Part shown: in pieces, positions 7,654 to 16,966 of the stretch | How positions within the stretch are numbered: position 1 is the first letter of the stretch | Layout of the letters: the number at the start of each line of letters is the position of its first letter | IMG/VR virus record: IMGVR_UViG_3300047552_001328 | Location: 1 to 42,759 of that record | Strand: one strand, 5' to 3' | Source of the DNA: a virus | Length of the DNA: 42,759 nucleotides | The notes under the pieces: model-generated | Told to the model about the DNA's origin: nothing | Databases searched by the model: none | Seen by the model: only the letters and a program-made list of their open reading frames with translations | Made by a program: the position numbers and the translations under genes

Positions 7654-8682
7654 ATGAATATTTATGCAACCGCCGCGATGATTGCAATTATCAATGATTT
7701 GCGATCAGTAAAACCGTGGGTGCTGAATCGTTATTTTACTTATGAAATTAACGAACAAAGCGAAGAAATCCACTTCGATAAAATCAGCAAAAAACGTCGT
7801 ATTGCACCGTTTGTTTCGCCACTTGTCGAGGGCAAAATTGTACAGTCGCAAGGTTTTAAAACCGAAACGTTTAAACCTGCTTATATCAAGCCCAAAACGC
7901 CAATAGACCCAAACCGTGCAGTAAAACGCGCGGCTGGCGAACGTATTGGCGGCGAATTATCGCCTATGCAACGTATGCAGTTAGCCTTAGCTTTAGAGCT
8001 TGCCGATCACAGAGAAATGATTGACACCCGTTTGGAAGCGATGGCTATTGAAATTCTGCAAACTGGTAAAGTTACCATTACAGGCGAAAAATACCCAACT
8101 GTTGTTGTCGATTTTCAACGTGCGTCCGAATTAACCGTTGCGCTTACAGGCAATAATAAATGGGGCGGTACAACTGAATCACCATTAGATAATCTGCAAG
8201 ACTGGGCTGCCTTAACGCTCAAAGCCAGCGGAGCAGCAACCCGCGATGTTACGATGGATGTCGCGGCGTGGAATAAATTCCGCAAAAATGCCGAAGTCAA
8301 AGACCAGCTTGCACTGTTCAGAGGCACATCAACCCTTGGTCAAGATGCCGTGTTTACTAACGGTGGCATTTTTATGGGAACAATCAACGGCTTTAACATT
8401 TTTGTGTATTCAAACTACTACGATGATGTTGATGGTAGTGGCAATGACATTAGTGTTGATATGTGGGGAACGGGTAAAGTGGTTATGGCTTCACCAGAAG
8501 AGCTGTTTGGTGTTCGTGCGTTTGGTGCTATCCGCGATGAAGATGCAGGTTTTCAAGCCTTGCCATACTTTCCAAAATCCTGGGTAGAAAAAGACCCAAG
8601 CCAACGCATTTTATTAACCCAATCCGCGCCGCTGTTAGTTCCAGAGCGGGTTAACGCGTCTTTGTGCGCTACCGTCTTGTAA
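7654..8682 (+). CDS. Major capsid protein (gpE family)
   Basis: A 342-aa HK97-fold shell protein, almost the same length as lambda gpE (341 aa). Recognisable parts are FVSPLVEGKIVQSQGFKTET, then FKPAYIKPKTPIDPNRAVKR, GELSPMQRMQLALALELADH, the conserved TGKVTITGEKYPTVVVDFQR and the C-terminal QSAPLLVPERVNASL. It lies two bases after the decoration protein, and the order D-E is that of lambda. Confidence 0.95.
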   Translation: MNIYATAAMIAIINDLRSVKPWVLNRYFTYEINEQSEEIHFDKISKKRRIAPFVSPLVEGKIVQSQGFKTETFKPAYIKPKTPIDPNRAVKRAAGERIGGELSPMQRMQLALALELADHREMIDTRLEAMAIEILQTGKVTITGEKYPTVVVDFQRASELTVALTGNNKWGGTTESPLDNLQDWAALTLKASGAATRDVTMDVAAWNKFRKNAEVKDQLALFRGTSTLGQDAVFTNGGIFMGTINGFNIFVYSNYYDDVDGSGNDISVDMWGTGKVVMASPEELFGVRAFGAIRDEDAGFQALPYFPKSWVEKDPSQRILLTQSAPLLVPERVNASLCATVL

Positions 8683-8694
8683 CAGGCATTCATT

Positions 8695-9177
8695 ATGTTT
8701 GACATTATTAGCACAGCACACGCGCAAGCCGATATTACGTTAAGTCATAACCCAATGGAATGGAATCTTGCGCTTTGGGTGTTTATTTTCATCTTTTCGT
8801 TACCTGGTGGTTTTGCCAACTGGGTAACGCATAACGTGCAAAATGGCTGGGCGTGGTCGTGGCGCGGCGTGCTGGCTTTAATGAAAGACATTATGTGCAG
8901 TGCATCGGTGGCGGTCATCTCGTTTATGACGGTAATTACTCAAACCGATGATTTACTGTTTGCGGCGATTGGTAGCGGGGTTTGTGCGCACTTGGCACCG
9001 CGTATTATTTTCAGTGGTAATTCCTTGTTAGAAATTGGCACGAATAAATACATTCGCAAAATTGACCCTGATGCCAAAATCGACCCGATGCCAGACGCGG
9101 TATTTACCCGTGAGCAAGTCGAAGAGTTGATTAAGCAAGCCATTGAAAAAAACAAAAGCGGGTTATTGGACAAATGA
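8695..9177 (+). CDS. Three-helix membrane protein, LydA-like holin candidate
   Basis: A 160-aa protein with three likely membrane segments: WNLALWVFIFIFSLPGGFAN (about 22-41), ASVAVISFMTVI (about 68-80) and FAAIGSGVCAHLAPRIIF (about 87-104). A soluble helical tail with EQVEELIKQAIEKNK follows. The layout recalls phage holins of the LydA type. Its place between capsid and connector genes is unusual for a holin, because the endolysin is 7 kb downstream and a second holin-like gene lies at 18610. It could instead act in membrane targeting or exclusion. It overlaps the next start by 4 bases. Confidence 0.5.
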   Translation: MFDIISTAHAQADITLSHNPMEWNLALWVFIFIFSLPGGFANWVTHNVQNGWAWSWRGVLALMKDIMCSASVAVISFMTVITQTDDLLFAAIGSGVCAHLAPRIIFSGNSLLEIGTNKYIRKIDPDAKIDPMPDAVFTREQVEELIKQAIEKNKSGLLDK

Positions 9178-9458
9178 GCGATTTTAAAACACGGTTTCCA
9201 GACGGTAAATTAGTCACGGCGTTAGGCGATCAAGTCACTTATAAGCGTGGTGATGCTGAGTACACAATCTGGGCAGTTATTGATAGCGTGGGGCAAAACG
9301 ATTCAATTGAAGAGCGTAACAATATAATTTCTATTTTGCGTTCTGATTTGCCGTTTGAACCGCAACGCGGCGATAGTGTTGTTAGTCGTTTTGGTACTTA
9401 TACCATTGATGTGCCAGTCCAAACCGATGATAACTATTATCGGTATGTAGTGAGGTAG
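9174..9458 (+). CDS. Head-tail connector, gpFII-like
   Basis: A 94-aa protein in the position of lambda FII, the adaptor that binds the connector and receives the tail. It has a mostly beta pattern: GKLVTALGDQVTYKRGDAEY, then FEPQRGDSVVSRFGTYTIDV, then a final strand ending in RYVVR. This agrees with the FII/attachment family. The call rests on order, size and secondary-structure pattern, not a diagnostic motif. The stop is two bases before the next start. Confidence 0.65.
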   Translation: MSDFKTRFPDGKLVTALGDQVTYKRGDAEYTIWAVIDSVGQNDSIEERNNIISILRSDLPFEPQRGDSVVSRFGTYTIDVPVQTDDNYYRYVVR

Positions 9459-9460
9459 CG

Positions 9461-9871
9461 ATGATAAATATTGATTTAGAGCTGGGTACAGTACCGTCAT
9501 TATTAGCTGCATTAGCGTCTGATAGTGTCATTCATTCTGCGGTTGCTGCAATAGGTAAAAGTTATGTTGATGATGTCACGTCATACATTGAAAGCGGTCG
9601 CTCATTTACTGAACGTACAGGTCGATTAAAAAACTCAATTCGTTACCATACTACGTCAAATAATGATGTAAAAGTCAGACCATACGCTCATTATGGCTGG
9701 TATGTAGAACATGGTCATAAATTGCGCGGCAAAAATATTCCAAAAGGTTTAAAAGGCAAGATGACGCGTGCTTATCCATTTTTTTTAACCGACCAAGAAA
9801 ATAGAGTGAGTCGCGGTTTATTAGCGGCTTCTTCCGTTTTACAACAGGTAATGAATGAACGTAATTACTAA
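9461..9871 (+). CDS. Tail completion / minor tail protein, HK97 gp10-like
   Basis: A 136-aa protein that resembles the HK97 gp10/lambda gpZ group, which finishes the tail at the head-proximal end. It has an N-terminal helix, FTERTGRLKNSIRYHT (the family's TGxLRxSI element), VRPYAHYGWYVEHG (the YAxxVExG element) and a C-terminal AYPFFLT motif before the last helix. The match of these three elements in order makes the family likely. It overlaps the following gene by 17 bases. Confidence 0.8.
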   Translation: MINIDLELGTVPSLLAALASDSVIHSAVAAIGKSYVDDVTSYIESGRSFTERTGRLKNSIRYHTTSNNDVKVRPYAHYGWYVEHGHKLRGKNIPKGLKGKMTRAYPFFLTDQENRVSRGLLAASSVLQQVMNERNY

Positions 9872-10334
9872 CTTAATAGCCAATATTAGAGCCAATGCGG
9901 AGTTAAACGCTTTTTTTACTGCTCATTATGGCAAAGAACCACGCCATTTGATGGGCTATAAAAACAGTCCAAAACCTGATGAATTGCCCTTGCTTTGTTA
10001 TATTCCAATTAAATCAGAATACAGTAAACGCTACGAAAATCATCGTGAAATATCCATTGTCATCTATTTAAGCGATAGCCGTTTATTAGATGACACGTTA
10101 ACCGTTATCGAACCCGATCAACAAGCCGCCGCTGAAACGCAACTTTTTTCAGGGGCGGTACGTTCTGACCAAGCGCAAGAAATTTTAATTAATGCGTTAA
10201 AAGGGATGCGTTTGGATGATGGTTTTGTGATTGGGTTTGACTTTACCATCAATACCGATTTGACTTTAGGGTTCCCGTTTTTCCAAGCTGAAGTCGTCTT
10301 TAACGTTGGCTCAATGAATTTTAATCCGAGGTAG
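9855..10334 (+). CDS. Tail terminator-like protein
   Basis: A 159-aa protein after the gp10-like gene, where tail terminators (lambda gpU and relatives) normally sit. It has an N-terminal helix (NVITNLIANIRANAELNAFF), a mixed alpha-beta body with EISIVIYLSDSRLLDD, and a C-terminal pair of strands. Size and order fit a tail terminator; no diagnostic motif was seen. Translation is probably coupled through the 17-base overlap with the upstream gene. Confidence 0.6.
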   Translation: MNVITNLIANIRANAELNAFFTAHYGKEPRHLMGYKNSPKPDELPLLCYIPIKSEYSKRYENHREISIVIYLSDSRLLDDTLTVIEPDQQAAAETQLFSGAVRSDQAQEILINALKGMRLDDGFVIGFDFTINTDLTLGFPFFQAEVVFNVGSMNFNPR

Positions 10335-10336
10335 TC

Positions 10337-10537
10337 ATGCCTATAGCACACGAACCATTAAAAAATCCTGCGAAACAACCAAGCATTGCATTAGTCACTG
10401 TCGAACTGCTCGCACCGCACACCCACGAAAACCAACGAAAAAAAGCAGGCGATACCCTCCATGTAAACAAGGCATTAGCCGATTGGTTACTGGCACGCGG
10501 TATCGCCAAAATCATCAACACAGCAACACAGGAATAA
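10337..10537 (+). CDS. Small conserved phage protein before the tail tube gene
   Basis: A 66-aa protein with one recognisable core, VELLAPHTHENQRKKAGDTL followed by HVNKALADWLLARGIAKII. This resembles small phage proteins in which a leading strand (xVxLLxPHTH) is followed by a helix ending in ADWLxxxG (DUF7210-like). Function is unknown; it lies two bases after the tail terminator candidate and five before the tail tube gene. Confidence 0.75.
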   Translation: MPIAHEPLKNPAKQPSIALVTVELLAPHTHENQRKKAGDTLHVNKALADWLLARGIAKIINTATQE

Positions 10538-10541
10538 GATT

Positions 10542-11291
10542 ATGTCAGGTACAAATTCAGGCATGTTAGCCGAAGGTACGCTATTCATGAACCGTTTAGG
10601 TTTGGACGGTCAACCGACAGGCATTAAAAAAGTTTTAGGACTGGCTAAGATGGAAATCAAGGCTAGTGGTGATATTAAAGAACAAATCAGCAAAGACAAA
10701 GGCTTGTATGGCGTTGTTACCGCGTCGGTTGCTATTCCAAAGCCCGTTGAAATCAGTATCGAAATTACCAATTTTGATAAAGATTCGCTGGCAATGGCGG
10801 TTATGGGGGATAGCGTCACGTTAAGTTCTGGCGGTGGTACAGTCACTGCCGAAGACGTTACCGCAAAACTCAACACATTCGTACCATTGGCTCACAAAAA
10901 CATCACTGCTGATTCTGTTGTAGTCACTAACACAGGTGCAACGGTCACTTATGTTGAGGGAACTGATTACGAAATCAATTATTTACTGGGTTTGATTGAA
11001 GCCAAGGCAACCATTACCGACGCGCAAGCAATCAAAGTCACTTATGCGCATGGTGCAATCAGTGGTTATCAAGTTAACGGTTCAACTGTTTCGCAAATCA
11101 AAACATGGTTACAGTTAGACGGTCGTAACCTGGTCGATAACACTGCATTGATTATCACGATTGACCGCGCATTATTAACCTCCGATTCTGCGCTGGATTT
11201 TATGGGGAATGACTTCTCAAAATTCTCTATGAAAGGTCGTGCCGAATTATTGCCTGGTGCAACAACGCCGTTTACTGTTCAAAGTTTCTAA
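10542..11291 (+). CDS. Major tail tube protein
   Basis: A 249-aa beta-rich protein expected to stack as hexamers into the tail tube. Order (terminator, small protein, then this, then chaperone position and tape measure) and composition support the call. It has repeated beta strands such as IPKPVEISIEITNFDKDSLA and SVTLSSGGGTVTAEDVT. A ligand- or Ig-like insertion runs about residues 100-180, including YVEGTDYEINYLLGLIEA, and the end is tube-like with FSKFSMKGRAELL. An intrinsic terminator follows immediately, perhaps to give this abundant protein extra message. Confidence 0.82.
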   Translation: MSGTNSGMLAEGTLFMNRLGLDGQPTGIKKVLGLAKMEIKASGDIKEQISKDKGLYGVVTASVAIPKPVEISIEITNFDKDSLAMAVMGDSVTLSSGGGTVTAEDVTAKLNTFVPLAHKNITADSVVVTNTGATVTYVEGTDYEINYLLGLIEAKATITDAQAIKVTYAHGAISGYQVNGSTVSQIKTWLQLDGRNLVDNTALIITIDRALLTSDSALDFMGNDFSKFSMKGRAELLPGATTPFTVQSF

Positions 11292-11309
11292 CCCTGCCAC
11301 CCACCCATT

Positions 11310-11337
11310 AACCCGCTTAACGGCGGGTTTTTTTTTT
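11310..11337 (+). terminator. Intrinsic terminator after the tail tube gene
   Basis: AACCCGC pairs with GCGGGTT across a TTAACG loop and is followed by a run of about ten T. The hairpin is close in sequence to the one at 5986, and both lie within the late operon. Confidence 0.85.
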
Positions 11338-11379
11338 GAAAAAAAATAATGAAAAATTTTTATTTTAAAATATTGTTTC

Positions 11380-11400
11380 TTGAAATAACTGTTATTTCAA
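11380..11400. repeat. Perfect 21-bp inverted repeat upstream of the tail chaperone position
   Basis: Two 10-base arms (TTGAAATAAC and GTTATTTCAA) flank a single T. It sits in the AT-rich 182-base gap between the tail tube terminator and the next gene. There is no T-run, so an operator or an mRNA 5' hairpin is more likely than a terminator. Confidence 0.7.
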
Positions 11401-11473
11401 ATCGTTGGCTTATAGAAACGCCGTTATTTATTGTTTGCGGTATTGGTTCAAAAATATCTTTTCAAAAAATATA

Positions 11474-11908
11474 ATGCGCTCCGAACTTAACCTCATTCTT
11501 AAAAACAGCGAAGTCTTAATCAAAGAAATCACGCCCGCTGTTTTTAAAAATGCGTTGGTTTATGCAAAGTACCACGCTGGCGATGTCAAATTCATGGAAG
11601 TGCAACAAGAGATTTGGGACAGCTACTGGAAAATAAGCGGCTTACTCATGATTACAGGTGATGTCCTGGATACTGAAATGGACTTGATTCAAAACACGTT
11701 TTTAGAAATCAACAACAGCTTTTTCAAACGTAAAGACCCAAACATAAATACCAACGTCACCAGCATCAACGATCACAAATACTTATCAAGCCAAGAAAGG
11801 GAATTAAACACGACCTGTGCTGCCCTTATCTCACACCATCACATCAATTGCTGGGACTATGGCTGGCAGTTTTTTCAAACCGTGCAAGATTTATTTAAGG
11901 AAAAGTAA
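11474..11908 (+). CDS. Protein in the tail assembly chaperone position
   Basis: A 144-aa, mostly helical protein between tail tube and tape measure, where lambda-like phages place the G/GT chaperones. Motifs are sparse; it contains QQEIWDSYWKISGLLMITGD and a C-terminal HHHINCWDYGWQFF segment. The open frame extends upstream to a TTG at 11405, but ATG 11474 is the first ATG and the upstream codons read as a poor protein. I see no second overlapping frame or clear slippery site, so a G/GT-type frameshift is not shown. The stop overlaps the tape measure start by 1 base. Confidence 0.6.
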   Translation: MRSELNLILKNSEVLIKEITPAVFKNALVYAKYHAGDVKFMEVQQEIWDSYWKISGLLMITGDVLDTEMDLIQNTFLEINNSFFKRKDPNINTNVTSINDHKYLSSQERELNTTCAALISHHHINCWDYGWQFFQTVQDLFKEK

Positions 11909-14900
11909 TGGCTGGTCAAAATAAACTCGAACTTACATTAACCCTTTTAGCCGATGGGTTAAAAGCGGGTATATCTAACGCGCAACAAAGTCTTGAAAAC
12001 TTCAAAAAAACTGCCAGTGGAAAAGTATCTGACGGATTAACTGATGATCTGACCGCTAAGTTAAAACAAGCAGAAGCTGAAATTAAACGCGCTGTTGAAG
12101 AACTACTTAAATTAAAGCAAGCTGCCAGTGGGAAAAGCGGTGCATTAGGAGAAAGTTTAGCTAATGAGATTAAAAAAGCTGAAGATGAAATAAAACGGGC
12201 TTCTGCTGAATTAAACCGCTTAAAATCTAATTTGAATACGCCTGGCGGTAGTGCGTTAACTAATTCTGCTAAAAAAAATATTGAAGATGTTGGTAAAAGT
12301 GCGACGGGTTTGCAAAGTATTATTAACCGAACCTTTGCTGATATTCAAGCCACGATTGCCAGTGTATTTGCTGTGGGTGCTGTTGTCTCATTTGGCAATA
12401 AATTAATAGAAACCACTCAAACCATTCAAGATTTACGAATCAGATTATCGGGTTTAACGACCTCTTCACAAGACTACGCAAATACAGAAGCCTATTTAAC
12501 CGATCTGGCACACCGTCACCATAAAAGTTATATCGATTTAGCAAGCTCTTTAGGGGCTTTTTTATCGTTAGAGCAAAGCGGTATTGTAACCCGTCAGCAG
12601 TCTATCCAATTATTAGAGGGTTTTAGTAACGTAGCGTCTAAAACAGGGGCTTCTAATGTTCAGATGGGGCAGTCTGTTTATGGTTTAAGTCAGGCATTAG
12701 GCACGGGTATAGTCAATATGCAGGATTTTAGGCAGGTCGTTGAACCTATGCCAGGTCTTGCAAACAAAATTGCCGATGCTTTTGGTTTAACAGTTGGGCA
12801 GTTAAGAGAACTAATCGCCACTGGCACGCTAACCAGTGAAGAGTTTGGTAAAAAGTTTGTTGTAGCCTTGCAGAATTATGAGGGTGCTGCACAAAGGGCA
12901 GGCGGTACGATTACAGCAACCTATGCCGATATTGCCAATTCATTTATAGAAATGGCAAAAGCACTAGAAAAGCCGATTGCTTCAGGTGTGATGGGTGCTG
13001 TTGATATTGGCAAATCAACTTATGGCTGGCTGAAAGACAATGGCGATACCATTGTTCAAACTTTAGGTTTAATCGCCGCAACAATGGCAGGCAAAGCCGC
13101 TGCGGGTATCGCTACTTATACAAAGTCTGTGTATGAGGGCATAGTGGCAGAAAAAGCCAGTATTGCTGCAACGGTTGAAGCGGCTGAAAAGCGCGTTGCC
13201 ACAAAAACCGCGTTTCTGGCAACGGCACAAGCCAAGTTAGCCGATGCCGCCGCCAATACTGAATTAATAAAATCCAATCTTGCGCTGGTGCAAGCCGACA
13301 TTAGAGCAGAAGCCGCTACTATAGCCGTTGCTAATGCAACCATTGCCCGAACCCGATCTGAAATCGCGGCAATGAGCGCAACGGTACAAACCACAACAAT
13401 ACAATACCTGCTCGCACAATCCACCCAAGAGCTTGCGGCTGCTGAGCGTGTTAGAGCTGCTTCATTAGCCACAACCGCCGCGTTAGGAAAGCAAGCTGCC
13501 GCCGTCACTGAGCAAGTTACCGCCGCGACCGCTGCGCAAATAAAAACTAATCACCTGGTCGTTAATTCTGCCATTGCACAAACCGCCGCGCAAAATGCAC
13601 TGAACGTCGCATTGAATCAAAGCGGTGTCGCCATGAATCGATTAGGGCAGGCATTTAAGTCTGCAACTGCATTTGTAGGTGGTGGATTTGGTGCATCTGT
13701 GATTGGGCTTTATGCGCTGTATGAAGTGTTAAATAAAGTGACAGATGCAGAAGCCAAAGCCGAAGAAAAAGCAAAGCTCTTAGAACAACGTCTTGGCTTG
13801 ATTAACGATCAAATTAAAGGATTATCAGAAAATGAAGTAAAACTGGGTTTAGATAAAGCCAAACAGGACACTGATGAATTACACGCGAAAATAGCCAAGC
13901 TGGAAGAGTTCAGTTTTTCCAATGTCGCTAATCTTTGGGGTAACGCTGGCAAGCGTCAAGCCTTGCTTGATGATCTTGATTTGACTGGAAAAAAAATTGA
14001 TTTATTAAATCAAAAAGACATTGAGTTAATCAAAAACTTCGATGCTACAAAAGTGCCTATTGAGCAATTAAAAACGGTTTTGTCAGAAACCCAAACTAAT
14101 ATTGTTTTACTGGGCAATAATGCTGAGCGGTTAAAAGCTAAATTACATGCTGGTGAAAAGCTATCACTGTATGAAAGCAAGCAACTAGCAGATGATGAAA
14201 TTCGGTTAAATGCGTATCAAGCTAAACAGTCTGCTGTTGAGCAACAAATAGATATTTCTTCCAGTGCAGCCGTTGAAGCGCGGACTAAAAAAAGTATTGC
14301 GGCGGAAAGGTCAAAATTAAAAGCTATTGAAGATAGTATTAAGGAAGTTGGTGCTATTACTGATGCTGAAACGGCTAGACAAACAGCCGAACAAAAAGCG
14401 GCGTTAGAACAGCGTAAAGCTGATATTTCATTGCTGGCGATTAGTGAGCTTGAAAAAGAATTACTGATAACGCAAGCGGTCAAAGCCAGTAATGATGCGC
14501 AATTGCTGATAATTCAGCAAACGAGTAAAGGAAAGATAGCCGCGATTGATGAAGTATTTTCTTCTGAAATTGCCAAAACTAAAGAAAATTCAATTGCTCG
14601 GAATAATCTTGATAAAGAATCATTGCAAGAAAAGCTAGTTGTTTATAACGCGCAAGCAAAAAACTATGAAGCTGTTATTAATAGCATGATTAGTGAAGAG
14701 GTGAGGCTGGCGGGTAATTCAAAAAAATTAGATGATGAACGGCGCGGGATTGAAACAAGTTATGCCACGTTTAAATTTAATTTAGACCAAGTTGGTAAAG
14801 GTGATTATGAAAAAATTGAAAATGAAAAGGTTCGATTAAATAGCCTTGTTTCTGAACAAAAAAAGGCAATTGCGCTAGGCGATCTTGAAGCTGCTAATCG

Positions 14901-16374
14901 GTTAAATGTTGAAATATTAGAGCAAGGTAAAAATGTTGCAACCCTGCAAAAGAGTTATTTAGTTGAAGAAACAGGAAAGCTAAACGAAATACATAAAAAA
15001 GGCTTAGACAAACGGCATGAACTTTATGTAAAGGTTTCTCAAAGTGATATTGATGAAACATTAAAAATCACTGACAAGGCACAAGGTGAAATATTAAAAG
15101 TTAATGACAAAGCGCGTACTTCTAATGCGCAACGATTAACAGAAGTAAAAAGTACCGCCGAGGATGCTAAAACAGCTTTAGAAAATGTTAAAACAATTAT
15201 TGAAAATCTTAATACCGAACTACAGCAAAAGCATTCCTTAAAAATCAATGCAGATACAAAAGCGGTTGATGACGCAATAGCTCGCATTAAACAACCCACA
15301 TCCAGCGTTCACACCATCCACCAACAAATTGTCAATGATGCACCCGCGCACGCTACAGGCGGTTTAATCAGTGGCAAAGGTACAGGCACATCGGACGAAA
15401 TCCCAGCAATGGTTTCAAACGGTGAATATATTATTAAAGCCGATGTAGTAGCAAAGCACGGGGCGGGTGCATTTGATGCCATCAATTACGGCGGTGTTAA
15501 GCCACAAAATTACTACGCTACGGGTGGTCTGGTCGGTGGTGATGATGATTATGATAAATACAAAATTAATCGGATTACAGTCAAAAAGCCTGATGGTAGT
15601 GTTTATAGTGCTAACTCATATGGCATTTCTGAGTCGTTCGACTCACATGGGGCAGTTACATCCAGAGACGGGTTTGAGTATTTTGGCTACGATCAAATGC
15701 ACAAAAACGATGCTAAAGAATCGCGAAAAGCAGTTAGTACAAGCTATGACGCAGGTGCTGATACCAGAAATAGTCAAAATAGATTGCTAGATAAGATTAA
15801 AGGGTTAAAAGATCAGGCAAAGAAAAAAGCGTTTGATTGGTTTGATGATCCATTAAATCAGGTCGTTATGTCAATGACAGCGGGTATGACAACAATGGGT
15901 AATGATGAAGCTATAGTAAAGCGCAATTTTGCCAATAATGTTGGTGAGTATTTGCGTAAAAATAATTTGCCCATGGAATGGCGTGATGAATACATGTCCA
16001 AATGGAAAAATTTAAAAACCGTCGGTAATGAAAAACTATCGTTTGAAGCTCGTGCGCAAGCGCAAATTGCGCTTGAAGATAGTCAAAATGCAGACACAGT
16101 GTCTCGCACTATACCCACACCCGAAGCACCACGAATTACCCGCGCCGCGCCGCCCGTGTTATCCGCGCCGTCGTTTCCATCACTGACACCACAAAATTTT
16201 TCACCGCCCACACTGTCGGCTCCAACTGCCAGCGCGTCACGACCAGGGCAAATGACTACGGTTAAATTTGTCGCTCCAGATGGCAATAGCGCAATAGCGC
16301 ATTCGTCAGATCCCAATCTTGCAAAACTTTTTGACGCGCTTAACACTGTGAGCGGCGTAACGAGGACAAATTAA
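11908..16374 (+). CDS. Tail tape measure protein
   Basis: A 1488-aa protein that sets tail length and is threaded into the host on ejection. The N-terminal ~130 residues are lysine/glutamate coiled coil. A tape-measure domain follows (about 170-330: LRIRLSGLTTSSQDYANTEA, then the segment with NMQDFRQVVEPMPGLANKIA). Next come a hydrophobic stretch (ALYEVL, near 600), long heptad-rich coiled coil to about 1100, and a glycine-rich membrane-like motif ATGGLISGKGTGTSDEIPAM (near 1150) typical of tape measures. The tail is proline-rich. It is the longest gene, as expected for a long-tailed phage. Confidence 0.95.
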   Translation: MAGQNKLELTLTLLADGLKAGISNAQQSLENFKKTASGKVSDGLTDDLTAKLKQAEAEIKRAVEELLKLKQAASGKSGALGESLANEIKKAEDEIKRASAELNRLKSNLNTPGGSALTNSAKKNIEDVGKSATGLQSIINRTFADIQATIASVFAVGAVVSFGNKLIETTQTIQDLRIRLSGLTTSSQDYANTEAYLTDLAHRHHKSYIDLASSLGAFLSLEQSGIVTRQQSIQLLEGFSNVASKTGASNVQMGQSVYGLSQALGTGIVNMQDFRQVVEPMPGLANKIADAFGLTVGQLRELIATGTLTSEEFGKKFVVALQNYEGAAQRAGGTITATYADIANSFIEMAKALEKPIASGVMGAVDIGKSTYGWLKDNGDTIVQTLGLIAATMAGKAAAGIATYTKSVYEGIVAEKASIAATVEAAEKRVATKTAFLATAQAKLADAAANTELIKSNLALVQADIRAEAATIAVANATIARTRSEIAAMSATVQTTTIQYLLAQSTQELAAAERVRAASLATTAALGKQAAAVTEQVTAATAAQIKTNHLVVNSAIAQTAAQNALNVALNQSGVAMNRLGQAFKSATAFVGGGFGASVIGLYALYEVLNKVTDAEAKAEEKAKLLEQRLGLINDQIKGLSENEVKLGLDKAKQDTDELHAKIAKLEEFSFSNVANLWGNAGKRQALLDDLDLTGKKIDLLNQKDIELIKNFDATKVPIEQLKTVLSETQTNIVLLGNNAERLKAKLHAGEKLSLYESKQLADDEIRLNAYQAKQSAVEQQIDISSSAAVEARTKKSIAAERSKLKAIEDSIKEVGAITDAETARQTAEQKAALEQRKADISLLAISELEKELLITQAVKASNDAQLLIIQQTSKGKIAAIDEVFSSEIAKTKENSIARNNLDKESLQEKLVVYNAQAKNYEAVINSMISEEVRLAGNSKKLDDERRGIETSYATFKFNLDQVGKGDYEKIENEKVRLNSLVSEQKKAIALGDLEAANRLNVEILEQGKNVATLQKSYLVEETGKLNEIHKKGLDKRHELYVKVSQSDIDETLKITDKAQGEILKVNDKARTSNAQRLTEVKSTAEDAKTALENVKTIIENLNTELQQKHSLKINADTKAVDDAIARIKQPTSSVHTIHQQIVNDAPAHATGGLISGKGTGTSDEIPAMVSNGEYIIKADVVAKHGAGAFDAINYGGVKPQNYYATGGLVGGDDDYDKYKINRITVKKPDGSVYSANSYGISESFDSHGAVTSRDGFEYFGYDQMHKNDAKESRKAVSTSYDAGADTRNSQNRLLDKIKGLKDQAKKKAFDWFDDPLNQVVMSMTAGMTTMGNDEAIVKRNFANNVGEYLRKNNLPMEWRDEYMSKWKNLKTVGNEKLSFEARAQAQIALEDSQNADTVSRTIPTPEAPRITRAAPPVLSAPSFPSLTPQNFSPPTLSAPTASASRPGQMTTVKFVAPDGNSAIAHSSDPNLAKLFDALNTVSGVTRTN

Positions 16375-16375
16375 A

Positions 16376-16966
16376 ATGCTAGAAAAAATCAAACACATCA
16401 TCCCCGCCGCGATTCATTTAGAAGTCACTCAGATTATCGCGCGTTACGATCTTAAGCCGCTGGAACTAGCACATTTGTTAGCGCAATGCGATCACGAAAG
16501 CGGCGGCTTTCAGCACACCGTCGAAAACCTGAATTATTCTGCTGAGAATCTCATGAGGATTTTTAGCAAGTATTTTAGAACCGTAAACCCGAATGATTTT
16601 GCCCATAAACCAGAATCCATTGCTAACCGCGTGTATGCCAATCGCCTGGGCAATGGCAACGAATTAACAGGCGATGGCTGGCGTTATCGTGGACGTGGTT
16701 TTATCCAGATTACAGGGCGTGCCAATTACCAACGGTTTTTTAAATCGATTGGCTTAGACGAATTTACCGAACCTGAAGTATTAGCCCATTATCCGCTATC
16801 AAGTGCAGCGTGGTTTTTTGATGATAACCAGCTTTGGAAGTGGTGTTTAGTCGGTAGCAATAAAGACGCGGTTGTGGGTGTTACCCGTCGCGTCAACGCG
16901 GGTTTAATTGGACTTGATAACCGTGTTGAGTGTTTTAACAAATACTGGGCATTGTTAAAACCATGA
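16376..16966 (+). CDS. Endolysin, glycoside hydrolase 19 (chitinase-like) family
   Basis: A 196-aa muralytic enzyme predicted to cut the glycan backbone of peptidoglycan. Family signs are AHLLAQCDHESGGFQHTVEN, with the catalytic glutamate in HES, then ENLNYSAENLMRIF, then NRLGNGNELTGDGWRYRGRG followed by FIQITGRANYQ. The C-terminal ITRRVNAG-like segment reads VTRRVNAGLIGLDNR. There is no signal peptide or SAR helix, so release needs a holin. It begins one base after the tape measure stop. Its own stop overlaps the start of a small membrane peptide by 4 bases. Confidence 0.93.
   Translation: MLEKIKHIIPAAIHLEVTQIIARYDLKPLELAHLLAQCDHESGGFQHTVENLNYSAENLMRIFSKYFRTVNPNDFAHKPESIANRVYANRLGNGNELTGDGWRYRGRGFIQITGRANYQRFFKSIGLDEFTEPEVLAHYPLSSAAWFFDDNQLWKWCLVGSNKDAVVGVTRRVNAGLIGLDNRVECFNKYWALLKP

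Noticed and set aside
11474-11908. Lambda G/GT-type programmed frameshift
   Set aside because: I see no second overlapping frame before the tape measure and no convincing slippery heptamer at the end of the gene.
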